The notes under the pieces are model-generated. The model worked only from the letters and a program-made list of their open reading frames with translations. It did no database searches and was not told the DNA's origin. The translations under genes and the position numbers were made by a program. Below, one piece after another: positions 35,682 to 46,000 of a DNA stretch of 64,000 nucleotides; position 1 is the first letter of the stretch, and each line of letters starts with the position of its first letter. This DNA comes from Chryseobacterium sp. C-71 (GTDB lineage Bacteria; Bacteroidota; Bacteroidia; Flavobacteriales; Weeksellaceae). The stretch lies in NCBI RefSeq assembly GCF_020911865.1, contig NZ_CP087131.1:3100001-3164000 (forward strand). The letters are read 5' to 3'.

Positions 35682-37442
35682 ATGAATATTAAAGATATCA
35701 TAGAACAGAAACTGGCAGAGGTTATCCTTAATGTCTATCAGTTGAAAGATATACAACTCGAGATTCAGGAGAATAAAACTGAGTTTGAAGGCGATTTTAC
35801 CATCGTTACTTTTCCTTTGGTGAAACAATTAAAGAAAAACCCTGAAAGCATTGGAGTAGAATTGGGACAGGCTTTGACTGAACAAACTGAATTACTTAAA
35901 AGTTTCAACGTAATAAAAGGATTTTTAAATGTAAAAGTTAAAAATCAATTTTTCGTTGATCAATTTAAAACTGTTTCAGAACAATTTTCAAGCATTGAAA
36001 AGAAAAATGAAACCGTAATGGTGGAATATTCTTCTCCGAATACCAATAAACCACTTCACTTAGGACATGTCAGAAATAATTTGTTAGGTTTTTCTGTGGC
36101 TCAGATTTTAAAAGAGGCTGGTTATGATGTGATTAAAAGTCAGATTATCAACGACAGAGGAATTCATATCTGTAAATCGATGTTGGCATGGGAGAAATTT
36201 GGTAAAGGAGAAACTCCGGAAACTGATCAGGTGAAAGGTGATAAGTTTGTAGGAAACTATTATGTCAAATTTGATCAGGAATACAAAAAAGAAATCACTG
36301 AATTAGTTGAAAAAGGAGTTTCCGAAGATCAGGCAAAAAAAGATGCACCTTTGATGAAAGAAGCTCAGCAAATGCTTCTCGACTGGGAAAATGGTGACGA
36401 AAAAGTAAGAAATCTTTGGAACGAAATGAACTCATGGGTTTACAAAGGTTTCGGTGAAACGTATAAAAGACTTGGCGTAGATTTCGATCAGGTTCAATAC
36501 GAAAGCAATACCTATATTTTAGGAAAAGATCTTATTCAGGAAGGTTTAGATAAAGGAGTTTTGTATCAGAAAGAAGACGGATCGGTTTGGTGTGATTTGA
36601 CGGATGAAGGTTTAGATCAGAAACTTTTGCTTCGTTCAGACGGAACTTCTGTGTATATGACGCAGGATCTGGGAACGGCGGTTGAGCGTTTTAAAGAAAA
36701 TAATCTTCAGAAATTAATCTATACGGTAGGAAACGAACAGGATTATCATTTTCAGGTTTTGTTTAAAGTCTTGAAAAAATTAGGGTATGAATGGGCAGAT
36801 CAGTTGTTCCACTTATCTTATGGAATGGTCGAACTTCCGAATGGTAAAATGAAATCTCGTGAAGGAACTGTTGTAGATGCAGATGAATTGATGCAGGAAA
36901 TGCATAATGAAGCAGAATTAAAAGCAATCGAGCAAGGCAGATTAGAAGGTCTTAGTGACGTAGAAAAAGAAACTTCGTACGAGATTATTGGTCAGGCTGC
37001 ATTGAAATATTTTATGCTGAAAGTTGACCCGAAAAAGAAAATGCTTTTCAATCCTGAAGAAAGTATTGATTTTAATGGAAATACAGGTCCTTTTATTCTT
37101 TACACTTATGCAAGAACTCAGTCTTTATTGACGAAGGCAAATTATTTGAATAGAAAAATTGCTGAGGTAGAATTAAATCAGCATGAAAAAGAAGTAATTA
37201 TGCAATTAGCAAATTATAAATCTGTTGTTGAAAGAGCAGCTGAATTATTGAGCCCGGCTTTGGTTGCTAATTATCTTTATGATTTAGTTAAATCTTACAA
37301 TTCATTCTATCAAAGCAATATTATTTTAAAATTGGAGGATGAAAATTTAAAACAATTCCGTTTGAATTTATCCAATCTCGCAGCACAAATCATAAAAAAA
37401 TCTTTGTCACTCCTTGGAATAGGAACAGTCAACAGAATGTAA
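35682..37442 (+). CDS. argS: Arginyl-tRNA synthetase
   Basis: 586 residues from the ATG at 35682 (MNIKDIIEQKLAEVI). An N-terminal tRNA-contacting domain is followed by the class I HIGH region (SSPNTNKPLHLGHVRNNLLG), a KMSKS-like loop (LPNGKMKSREGTVVDADELM) and the C-terminal DALR anticodon-binding domain (~470-586). It charges tRNA-Arg. It sits between two insertion sequences, and its own terminator is split by the IS256 element downstream. Confidence 0.97.
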   Translation: MNIKDIIEQKLAEVILNVYQLKDIQLEIQENKTEFEGDFTIVTFPLVKQLKKNPESIGVELGQALTEQTELLKSFNVIKGFLNVKVKNQFFVDQFKTVSEQFSSIEKKNETVMVEYSSPNTNKPLHLGHVRNNLLGFSVAQILKEAGYDVIKSQIINDRGIHICKSMLAWEKFGKGETPETDQVKGDKFVGNYYVKFDQEYKKEITELVEKGVSEDQAKKDAPLMKEAQQMLLDWENGDEKVRNLWNEMNSWVYKGFGETYKRLGVDFDQVQYESNTYILGKDLIQEGLDKGVLYQKEDGSVWCDLTDEGLDQKLLLRSDGTSVYMTQDLGTAVERFKENNLQKLIYTVGNEQDYHFQVLFKVLKKLGYEWADQLFHLSYGMVELPNGKMKSREGTVVDADELMQEMHNEAELKAIEQGRLEGLSDVEKETSYEIIGQAALKYFMLKVDPKKKMLFNPEESIDFNGNTGPFILYTYARTQSLLTKANYLNRKIAEVELNQHEKEVIMQLANYKSVVERAAELLSPALVANYLYDLVKSYNSFYQSNIILKLEDENLKQFRLNLSNLAAQIIKKSLSLLGIGTVNRM

Positions 37443-37466
37443 AAATCAATCCTCCTGATAATTCGG

Positions 37467-38830
37467 GACACTGTCCCATTAAGTGTGTAAATTAAAAAGT
37501 TAGGGCTTAGATTTATAATCTGAGCCTATTTTCAAAAATAAGCATAAATTGGTTTAAAATCAATCCCCAATTTTGGATGGGCATGGTCCATTTTTTAGTT
37601 GCTTCTTTCAATGCTAAATAAACAGATTTTATAACTGCATCATCTGTAGGGAAAGACATTTTGTTTTTGGTGTATTTTCGGATTTTCCCGTTTAGATTTT
37701 CAATTAAATTGGTCGTGTAAATTATTTTTCTAATCTCGATTGGAAACTCAAAAAAGACGGTTAATTCGTCCCAATGAGTTCTCCAGGATTGTATTGCATA
37801 GAGATATTTACTTTCCCATTTGGTTGCAAAGTCGTCCAAAGCTGCTTTTGCCGCTTCTTTTGTGGGGGCAGTATAAATGTGTTTCATATCTGCAGAAAAT
37901 TCTTTCCTATCTTTCCAGACAACATATTTACATGCATTTCTAATTTGGTGAACTACGCAGATTTGGGTTTGAGATTGCGGAAAAACCGAGCGAATGGTCT
38001 GGGTAAATCCATTCAGATTATCGGTAGCAGTGATGAGAATATCTTCTACGCCACGAGCTTTTAAATCGGTCAGAACATTCATCCAAAAGCTGGAGCTTTC
38101 GTTCTTTCCGAGCCACATCCCGAGAACTTCTTTTTTACCTTCACGATTGAGTCCTACGGCTAAATAAATGGTTTTGTTGATGACCTTGGAGTTTTCACGA
38201 ACCTTGAAAACAATCCCGTCCATCCAGACAATCAGATATACTTCATCCAATGGTCGGTTCTGCCAGGCAACCACTTCGCTGGCAACAGCATTGGTGATTC
38301 GTGAGATGGTGGAAGTCGAAACGTCAAAATCATACATTTCTTTGATTTGCTCTTCAATATCACTTACACTCATCCCTTTAGCATAAAATGAGATGATAAT
38401 GTTCTCCAAACCATCGATGATATTGTGTCTCTTTGGAACTAATGCTGGTTCAAAACTGCCTTCCCTATCTCTGGGAACTTTTATTTCTGATTCGCCGAAT
38501 GAGGACTTTATCCTCTTGGTTGCGTGTCCGTTCCGATAGTTTCCATTAATGGTTTTTTCGTGTTTTGAATTATCCAGATGGCTGTCAAGTTCAGCATCCA
38601 ACATATGTTCTACTGCTTTTTTGTGCAGCTCTTTAAAGAATGAGGTTAAATCTTCCCCGTTCTTAAAGGATTTGTAGAAATCCTTATTGTTTAGTAAATC
38701 TTCTTTGTCGATCATAACTATGTAATGGTTAAAAATAATAAAAAGTTATTTCCGTAAAATTTTTTGAGCTATAAGGGCTCAAAATTTTACAGAATAACTT
38801 TTTAACTTACACAGTTAGTGAGATACTACC
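37467..38830 (-). mobile_element. IS256-family insertion sequence inside the argS terminator
   Basis: 1364 bp. Its terminal inverted repeats match best in the inner part (TGTGTAA, one variable base, TTAAAAAGTTA). An 8-bp direct repeat TAATTCGG flanks it (37459-37466 and 38831-38838). Removing the element and one repeat restores AATCCTCC-(loop)-GGAGGATT followed by a T-run, a terminator right after argS. The transposase frame is intact. Confidence 0.9.
37513..38715 (-). CDS. IS256-family (mutator-type) transposase
   Basis: 400 residues. DDE regions: [17 protein letters not shown] (Asp), [16 protein letters not shown] (Asp) and [20 protein letters not shown] (Glu). The family C-x2-H motif is seen in [14 protein letters not shown]. 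The N-terminal part ([20 protein letters not shown]) binds the ends. No frameshift or premature stop is visible, so the element is potentially mobile. Confidence 0.95.
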   Translation of the reverse strand: MIDKEDLLNNKDFYKSFKNGEDLTSFFKELHKKAVEHMLDAELDSHLDNSKHEKTINGNYRNGHATKRIKSSFGESEIKVPRDREGSFEPALVPKRHNIIDGLENIIISFYAKGMSVSDIEEQIKEMYDFDVSTSTISRITNAVASEVVAWQNRPLDEVYLIVWMDGIVFKVRENSKVINKTIYLAVGLNREGKKEVLGMWLGKNESSSFWMNVLTDLKARGVEDILITATDNLNGFTQTIRSVFPQSQTQICVVHQIRNACKYVVWKDRKEFSADMKHIYTAPTKEAAKAALDDFATKWESKYLYAIQSWRTHWDELTVFFEFPIEIRKIIYTTNLIENLNGKIRKYTKNKMSFPTDDAVIKSVYLALKEATKKWTMPIQNWGLILNQFMLIFENRLRL

Positions 38831-38883
38831 TAATTCGGGAGGATTTTTTTATACTAATAATATATAGGCTTCTAAAATTTTAA

Positions 38884-39444
38884 TTATTTGTTAACTTTTC
38901 TTTGTACATCCATGACGCACGTTTTATATTTCTTATTTCCATCAATAAAAACTGACAACATTTTACCTTTTGTATCTACATTACCACCTTTTCTTAAAAT
39001 GTTTTGCTCTTCCTCTGTAAAATTATAATAAACAATATACTTAGCATATGTTCCTTCTGATGTAGGAACGAACAATAGATTAGAAATAGGATCTTCATTA
39101 CTGTAGTTTTCCCGATAAAAACTAAAAGTATAAGTATGTAATTGAGGCCCATTTTCAATGTATATTATTTGTTCAGTATCGAACCAAAACCCTTCTTTAT
39201 AGCTTATATTTTTCCCAAATATATTATGGTTAAGTTTTCTAATAATTGTTTTAGAATTTTCTAATTCTACTAATAATTTTGATTTGTGTTTGCTGTCTTG
39301 TATTGAAATTCTTTTTGAACTTGTTGGATAATTACTGTCATAAACATGTCTAATCTCGGAATAATATTCTTCAGTATGACAAGATATTATTGTAGAACAG
39401 ATAAAAATAAGTATGGAGATAAAAGATAATTTTTTCTTTATCAT
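38884..39444 (-). CDS. Hypothetical lipoprotein
   Basis: 186 residues. A lipoprotein signal (FISILIFICSTIISCHTEE, Cys in the lipobox IISC) is followed by a soluble region with no motif I recognise (NGPQLHTYTFSFYRENYSNE, VYYNFTEEEQNILRKGG). It is probably envelope-anchored. Composition is more AT-rich than that of neighbouring housekeeping genes, and it sits just beyond the IS256 element. Confidence 0.7.
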   Translation of the reverse strand: MIKKKLSFISILIFICSTIISCHTEEYYSEIRHVYDSNYPTSSKRISIQDSKHKSKLLVELENSKTIIRKLNHNIFGKNISYKEGFWFDTEQIIYIENGPQLHTYTFSFYRENYSNEDPISNLLFVPTSEGTYAKYIVYYNFTEEEQNILRKGGNVDTKGKMLSVFIDGNKKYKTCVMDVQRKVNK

Positions 39445-39551
39445 GATGTTTTTATTACAAATGTATTATTTTTTATAATTTAAATTAATATACACTTGTG
39501 AAATAATAATAAACTTAAAATGTATGAAATATTTATCAGTATTACTAAATT

Positions 39552-40472
39552 TTATCTTTTTTCTATCTGACTATCTCTATACAATTTTGCACTGCTCCAT
39601 TTGGCGTGTTTTGAAGGAACAATTCTGTATCCTTTTCTTAAAGTATATACTTTTGTAAATTCGGCTCCAAAGAAGACCAGCATACAGGAATAATTAATCC
39701 ACATCATAATCAAAATCACTGTTCCCGCAGTTCCGAAAGCCGAGGTAGGTTTAAATTGCCCAAAGTAGAGACTCAATAAAAATTTACCTAAAGTAAATAA
39801 TCCTGCGGTCAATAGCGCACCTTTCCAAACCGATTTCCAGCTGATTTCAACGTCTGGTAAAACTTTAAACATTAAAGCAAAAAGTACAACCACAATCCCG
39901 AAACCGATGGTGAAATTAATGAGCTCTACAATGATATATGTTTCCAAACCAAAATATCTGGTGATGAAATCATTAAATAACCCAATCAGTGAAGATAAAA
40001 CCATCGTAATCATTAATAAAAATCCTAAAATCAGAATCATTCCCAATGAATTGGCTCGGTCTAAAAGAAATTTAACCAAAGCTTTTTTTGGCGCAGCTTC
40101 TACATCCCAAAGGTTGTTCAAAGACTTCTGTAACTGAAAAAATAGGGTAGTGGAACCATAAATCAATGACCCGATTCCTACAATTTTCATGAAAATATTT
40201 TCTTTATCGATTAAAGCTCCGGCAATCATATCCTGAATACTTTTGGCAACATCCTGGCCCATTAATCCGCTAATCTGTGAACTAATTTGTCCTCGAATAG
40301 CTTCTTCACCGAACACGTTTCCGGCTATCCAAATGATGATAATGAGCAAACCCGGAATTGAGAAAATTGCATAATACGCCAAGCTTGCAGAATCATTGGT
40401 TGCAGAAGAATTGTTCCATTCTGTAAAGGTTTCTTTTACGGTTTCCCAGAAAAATTTAAGTTCTTTTAGCAT
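39552..40472 (-). CDS. YihY/BrkB-family inner-membrane protein
   Basis: 306 residues from the ATG at 40472 (MLKELKFFWETVKETFTEWN). A longer reading from 40517 adds a poor leader. About six membrane helices are present. Family features are SLAYYAIFSIPGLLIIIIWI, GSLIYGSTTLFFQLQKSLNN, LWDVEAAPKK and WINYSCMLVFFGAEFTKVY. It was formerly misnamed ribonuclease BN. The function of YihY proteins is not settled. Confidence 0.88.
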   Translation of the reverse strand: MLKELKFFWETVKETFTEWNNSSATNDSASLAYYAIFSIPGLLIIIIWIAGNVFGEEAIRGQISSQISGLMGQDVAKSIQDMIAGALIDKENIFMKIVGIGSLIYGSTTLFFQLQKSLNNLWDVEAAPKKALVKFLLDRANSLGMILILGFLLMITMVLSSLIGLFNDFITRYFGLETYIIVELINFTIGFGIVVVLFALMFKVLPDVEISWKSVWKGALLTAGLFTLGKFLLSLYFGQFKPTSAFGTAGTVILIMMWINYSCMLVFFGAEFTKVYTLRKGYRIVPSKHAKWSSAKLYRDSQIEKR

Positions 40473-40612
40473 AAATTTGAATATTAATAGGTGTGATTTG
40501 GTTGTAATTATCCTCACAAGAGAGAAGATAATTTGTTCTGAAGTTTAAGGCAAAGATTATTCCTTTAAAGAAATTTATGCAATTTTTTTAAAGCAACTTC
40601 CGCATATAAATT

Positions 40613-40664
40613 TTGGCTAAAGCCAACTGAATTGTATTAAATTAAAAACGGGCTAAAGCCCGTT
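40613..40664. repeat. Twin palindrome with GGCTAAAGCC cores
   Basis: Two hairpins share the core GGCTAAAGCC: TTGGCTAAAGCCAA (40613-40626) and AACGGGCTAAAGCCCGTT (40647-40664), separated by 20 AT-rich bases. There is no T-run directly after the second, so it is not a plain terminator. I remember this pair as frequent between genes in Chryseobacterium. It resembles a REP-like element. Confidence 0.65.
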
Positions 40665-40747
40665 CCTATTGATGTTTGATTGTACTATTTTATAAATGCT
40701 TGCATAGGCCAAAAGCTATTCGCTAGTTTGAATCAGCCATCCGCCTT

Positions 40748-43096
40748 TTAGAATGGATAACCAATAGCAATATTCAAAATTAGATTATCTCTTCTCCAGC
40801 TTGAATCTCCAAAGTTGATTCTGTCGAAAGCCCATCTTTCACCCTTTTCATAGTAAGGAACTCGCAAAGGCATAGCCAAATCTAGTCTTAAAATAAGAAT
40901 TGAAAAATCGAGTCTTAAACCAACACCGGCACCAACTGCAACTTCACTTAAAAAATCTTTTGAAAATTTTCCACCCGGTCTTGTATTGATGCCGTTTTCA
41001 TTAATTTCATCATTAATTAACCATATATTTCCGGCATCTACAAATGCGGCAACATTTAAGAATTTATAAAGATTAGCTCTGTATTCTGCATTCAGTTCTA
41101 ATTTTATGTCACCTGCCTGATCAAAAACTGCTCTGGTATTATCTTCTCCTCTCGGATCGTAACTTCCGGGTCCTAAAGTTCTCGCACGAAAAGCTCTGAT
41201 ACTGTTACTTCCACCCACAAAAAATTGTCTCGAAAAAGGAATATGCTCTGAATTTCCATAAGGCACAGCAACTCCGGCAATAAATCTTGATGCAAAAGAT
41301 GTTTTCTCTGTAAACTTATGATAGAATCTTACATCATTTTCAATCTTCGCATATTGGCTAAACGGAACTCCAAAAATTGTTTTTTCTTTTCCTTCTTTCA
41401 CATTAGCTCCGGTAACAAGACCTGTAATATTTCCTGCTAAATCAAGCATTCCTTTATAATAGAATGTGTTTTTTCGAGGAAGCATCGTTGTCGAGTAAGT
41501 ATAAGAATAAGTTGGTCCGAAAATAAGTTGTTGCTCTGTTATTCTTTGTAAATAAGGATTGCCTTCTTTTAGAGCTAAAAATTTTGGTGTTTCATTAGCC
41601 GGATCAATATATGAAACGTCAATCAGTTTCAGCTCATGCTCTTTTCTTACATTTTCTTTCCACTGATATCCGAATGATGCATTGAATGTATTTAAAGTGT
41701 ACAAAGTTGTACGGTTTTGAAACTCATATCCTAACTGAATATTCGTTCTCGGTACAAAAGCACTTGATGAATTAAAAGTAAAGGGTGCTACAATTCTCGG
41801 AATGGATAACTGTGCGTTGGCTCCAGCTCTGAAAATGTTTTCGGCATCTGCAGGTCCACCGATCTGAACATCGAAAGCACCATAAACAGAAGCCTTAAAC
41901 TGCTCTGCACCACGGAAAAAGTTTCTTTGTGTCCAGTTTAAATTTAATTCACTTCCTGCATAATTCGCAGAATTGGTTCTTCCCAAAGCTTCCAGACGAA
42001 GTGACTGTAGTTCTCTCGGAGTCAAAACATAATAAGCATCAAACTTATGATTTAAAGAATCTGATACTACAAATTCATTTTTCACAAATTTAAAAACACC
42101 TAAACTGATGAGGCGATTCAGTGATAAATTATGATCTTTTCTGTTGTAAATGTCTCCCTTGTCAAAATATAATGCACGGTCAAACATTCTTGGTTTGAAT
42201 TTCTTCTTAGGATCAACTACGTAAATGTCATTGTACTCATAACCTTTCAGTGAATCAGGATTCATTGGAATATTATATAATCCTTTTTTTGCATCACGAA
42301 GATTGTAATTAGGGAAAACGACTACTTTATCAATTGTAAATTGTTCCTTAGCCAATTTTGGAGTATTGTCTTTTAACTTGACAATCATCTCTACTTTGTG
42401 GTTCTTAGTGACTGTACTGTCCGCCTGAACAATGATGTTATCAGGATTGAAATAGTAAAAGCCTTTATCTTTCAAACCGTCATCAATTCGCTGTCTTTCA
42501 GCTTTAATCACATCAAGATCAAATGGATTTCCCGGTTTCAATAAACTTCTTTCTTTTAAAGCCTGAATTTCCTGATTGATTAAACTCGAATCCTGTAAAA
42601 AATTCACATTACTGATTAAATACTGCGCTCCCGGATTTAAAGTATAAATAACCTGTGCTTTTTTATTTTTCGAAACCGTATCGTATTTTGCTTTTGCATT
42701 GAAGTAGCCTTTGTTTTCAGAATAATTGACGATGATATCTTTGTTAAACTCTCTGTCAACATCTCCCAACAAAATGGGTTCTTCACCAAATTTATATTTC
42801 AGCCAATATCTTAAACCTTTTTCTTTTTTCGGTTCTTTTGTAGCATTGTAAGCATACAGCTTTGGTCTTAATCCAAGAAAAGATGAGTTAGGTTTTGGCG
42901 TAAGATTTTCTTCGAGAGCAACTTTCAGTTCGTTCTTTTTCTTTTTTGGAAGGGTGTCATTTTCAATCTTTACTTCGGCTCCGGTGTAGAGCATCTGTCC
43001 GTCTTTCAGAAACTTGGTGTTGCTGCAGGAAACCACAGCCGCCGCCATTCCCGATGCCAAAAAATATTTACAATATGTATTTAAATTGATCTTCAT
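40748..43096 (-). CDS. TamL-like lipoprotein of the BamA/TamA family
   Basis: 782 residues. A lipoprotein signal (FLASGMAAAVVSCSNTKFLK, Cys in VVSC) marks the lipidated TamA variant of Bacteroidota. POTRA-like repeats occupy ~30-370, and a 16-strand Omp85 barrel follows. The barrel shows FFVGGSNSIRAFRARTLGPG (the VRGF-type lid-lock region) and ends in LNIAIGYPF with a terminal Phe. With TamB it forms an outer-membrane assembly and lipid-transport unit. The ATG shares a base with the tamB stop codon (TAATG), so the genes are translationally coupled. Confidence 0.9.
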   Translation of the reverse strand: MKINLNTYCKYFLASGMAAAVVSCSNTKFLKDGQMLYTGAEVKIENDTLPKKKKNELKVALEENLTPKPNSSFLGLRPKLYAYNATKEPKKEKGLRYWLKYKFGEEPILLGDVDREFNKDIIVNYSENKGYFNAKAKYDTVSKNKKAQVIYTLNPGAQYLISNVNFLQDSSLINQEIQALKERSLLKPGNPFDLDVIKAERQRIDDGLKDKGFYYFNPDNIIVQADSTVTKNHKVEMIVKLKDNTPKLAKEQFTIDKVVVFPNYNLRDAKKGLYNIPMNPDSLKGYEYNDIYVVDPKKKFKPRMFDRALYFDKGDIYNRKDHNLSLNRLISLGVFKFVKNEFVVSDSLNHKFDAYYVLTPRELQSLRLEALGRTNSANYAGSELNLNWTQRNFFRGAEQFKASVYGAFDVQIGGPADAENIFRAGANAQLSIPRIVAPFTFNSSSAFVPRTNIQLGYEFQNRTTLYTLNTFNASFGYQWKENVRKEHELKLIDVSYIDPANETPKFLALKEGNPYLQRITEQQLIFGPTYSYTYSTTMLPRKNTFYYKGMLDLAGNITGLVTGANVKEGKEKTIFGVPFSQYAKIENDVRFYHKFTEKTSFASRFIAGVAVPYGNSEHIPFSRQFFVGGSNSIRAFRARTLGPGSYDPRGEDNTRAVFDQAGDIKLELNAEYRANLYKFLNVAAFVDAGNIWLINDEINENGINTRPGGKFSKDFLSEVAVGAGVGLRLDFSILILRLDLAMPLRVPYYEKGERWAFDRINFGDSSWRRDNLILNIAIGYPF

Positions 43097-46000
43097 TACT
43101 TAAATTCTACGACTTGGTTATCTTGTTTTTTCTTATTCTCTCTATTTTCCTTGTTTCGATTATTTCTCGATTTTCGGAAAATATCTCTGAATTGATTGTA
43201 ATCTAAAGTGATGATAAACCCAACTCCGGTTTCTACAATTTGACCTTGCAACGCAACTTGGTAATCATTTTTACGGTACGCACGAAGCATGTATCTTCCG
43301 TCTCTTGAAAGGCTGTAATCTACAGTTACATCACCTGCGATATTGGTAGTGTTTTCGTTTTGTCTGGCTTCACCTTCCAGTCCGAAATTACTCCCTACAG
43401 AAACTTTCAATCTGTCGTTCAGTAATTTTTTACTTAAACCAATATTAAGGTCGGTTCTCGTATTTTGCGTACCGGTAGAGTAGTCTTCCGTAGATTCCAA
43501 ATCAAAATTTAAATCTACTCCTTTGATTAAATCTGATGCTAAATTGTTGAGCTGTTGAGAAAGAATTTTACTTACACTCTGTCTCGCTATCGTCTCTGCA
43601 GATACTCCCGAATTACTTTGGAAAGGATTTTCACCAATGAATCTATTCAATAAAAGCAAAGCAAAAACCTGCTTGTTCATCTCATTCGGATCTTGTCTTA
43701 GCTGAGCCAATTTTCCATCAATAGTTTCTGTAACAGCCGAAGAAACAGCATTGTTTTTCTCATCTGTTGTAATGTCAAACGAAATTTCAGGCTTCAACAA
43801 TTCACCTTTCAGAATCAGTAAAGTATTGAAAGGAATTCTCTGTTTATATTGATTCAAGTCTGCATCACCAACTTGCTGTTCGACAAGGTCAATTGGTGCA
43901 GTTTCGGTTTTGTAAATTGCCGTAATATCAAGATTGGCAGTCGTTGGTTCGCCTGTCCAGGTAATCGTACTTCCTTTTTGAATGTCGAATTTTCTTTTCA
44001 GAACACTTACCGACATTTCGTAGCTTCCTTTTTCAACCTGATAAACACCTACTAAAGTGGTTTTCCCTGATGGATCAATTCCGCCTGTCAGATCAGCTTC
44101 ACCCTGAAGTTTTACAAAATCTCCGGCAGCTTTATCAATGACGATAGACATTTTTGCTTCTTTATCAACCTCAATATTTACATTGACATCTAATCCTTTT
44201 ATCGGACTTTGACTGTCAATAGAATCTGCTTTAATGGTTTTATTTAAAGCTACCTGATCCTGATCGATAAATTCTACAATTCCGTCTCTCTCTTGTAACG
44301 ATGGGCTCGATTGCGGAAGTACAAAAGTGAAATCTGTCGTTTTTGCAACAGCTAATCTTCCGTCAACTTTTGGTAAATCTAAATTTCCTCTTACTTTTAA
44401 AGCTGCATCAATCGCCAAGATTCCGTACATCATCGCATCGTTTGATTTTTCCGAATTCACGACTTTAAAGTCTTTCGCATCCAGATCAAGATTGAAAGCA
44501 AAATCTCTGTAGGTCTGAGTAAGAACCTGTCCGTCTATATTTAAAGAATTTCCGTCTTTGTCTTTGATTTTGAAATCGTCAAACTCAATTCCTCGGTTGG
44601 TAAATCCTATTTTATCATTAATCCCTCTGAAATCACTTCCGGTTTGTGAAATCATTAGTCCGACATTATTCATTTTAATATCTCCAAGAATCTTTGGAGC
44701 AGTCGTCGTTCCGGTAATTTTTAAATCCCCCGAAAGATAACCTTCAGTATTTGTAATCGCGTTCATCGAGAAGCCTTGGAGCGTCTTCATCTGAAGCTGA
44801 TTCATATTTAAATCTAAATCGAATGTACTCGAAGAAGTATTGTAATTTCCTAAAATTTTCACATCATTGCTGTTCCCCGAAAGTGCAATATCTGCATTCA
44901 GAAGATTCGCAGACTGGTTATTGACTTTAATGGCTAAATTTCCAACCGGACTTCCGTAAACAATCAAATCAGAAACATTGATATCTGAAGTGAAGGTCAT
45001 ATTTTTGGTTAAATCTCTCAACTGTGCCGTCCCGTTGATGGTTCCTTTTGCTAAAAGAGAATCTTTTTTAATGATTTCGGTAATGGTTTCAATTTTAAAA
45101 TCTTTTAATGAAACATTCAGCGGACTGCTCGGAGAATTGCTTTCAGATTGTAAAGAAATTTCCGCTCCCGAATTGGAAAGGGTGAAATTATCTGCCACCA
45201 TTCCTTGACTAAAAATGGAAATTTTGTTGTTTTCAGCAACCGTCCAATCCATGTAATTCAGTTTTAAACCATTCGGATTTAGAGAAATTTCTGTGATGTC
45301 ATTCATTGATTTTGCATTTCCAGCAATAAGGAATTGCGTTTCATCTTTATCGTCTTTTGTTGTAATGTTGTAATTGATGATATTTTGTGCAACATCACCA
45401 TTGATATTTACTTTTTTAAGCGCAAAACTTTCGCTAGCTAATGATGCAACACTCAAGTCATATTGTAATGCCTGATTTTCGTTGGTGATTTTTAAACTTG
45501 TATTTTCCAGCGTATTGGTTCCATATAAAACCTGAGGTATCTGAGCATCTAAAAGGATTTGCTGAGAATCTGCATTGTAATTTCCGTTAATATTGATAGT
45601 TTCAAAACTTTTCAGTTCGGGAACAAATTTTCTGATGAGATCATCATTTTTAATTTTAGCATTAAAAGTAAAAAACTGTCCGGCATCAATTTTCTGAGCA
45701 GCACCAGGCTTTTGAAACTGATAATATTGATTGACGGTTTGCATTAACGCACCAAAAATCTGAGTCAGTTTGTATTTTCCGTTCAGCTCGACGTCGGCAA
45801 TCTGGGAATTGAATTTAATTTGAGTAGAATCTGCCGTTGAAACTGCTAGCAAATTCACTTCCTGAATTGGGTAAACTTCTTTCGTATCTGAAACCGCAAA
45901 GTCTTTTAAATTCAAATATCCGTTCAGATTATCGGGATCTAAAGTTTTAAAATCGCCATCGATCGCTCCGGCGATAATCATTGGTGAACTGTAGAATCCG

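Noticed and set aside
34208..38830. argS carried as cargo between two insertion sequences
   Set aside because: The IS4-type and IS256 elements are unrelated, each with its own direct repeats, and argS keeps its own promoter and reconstructed terminator.
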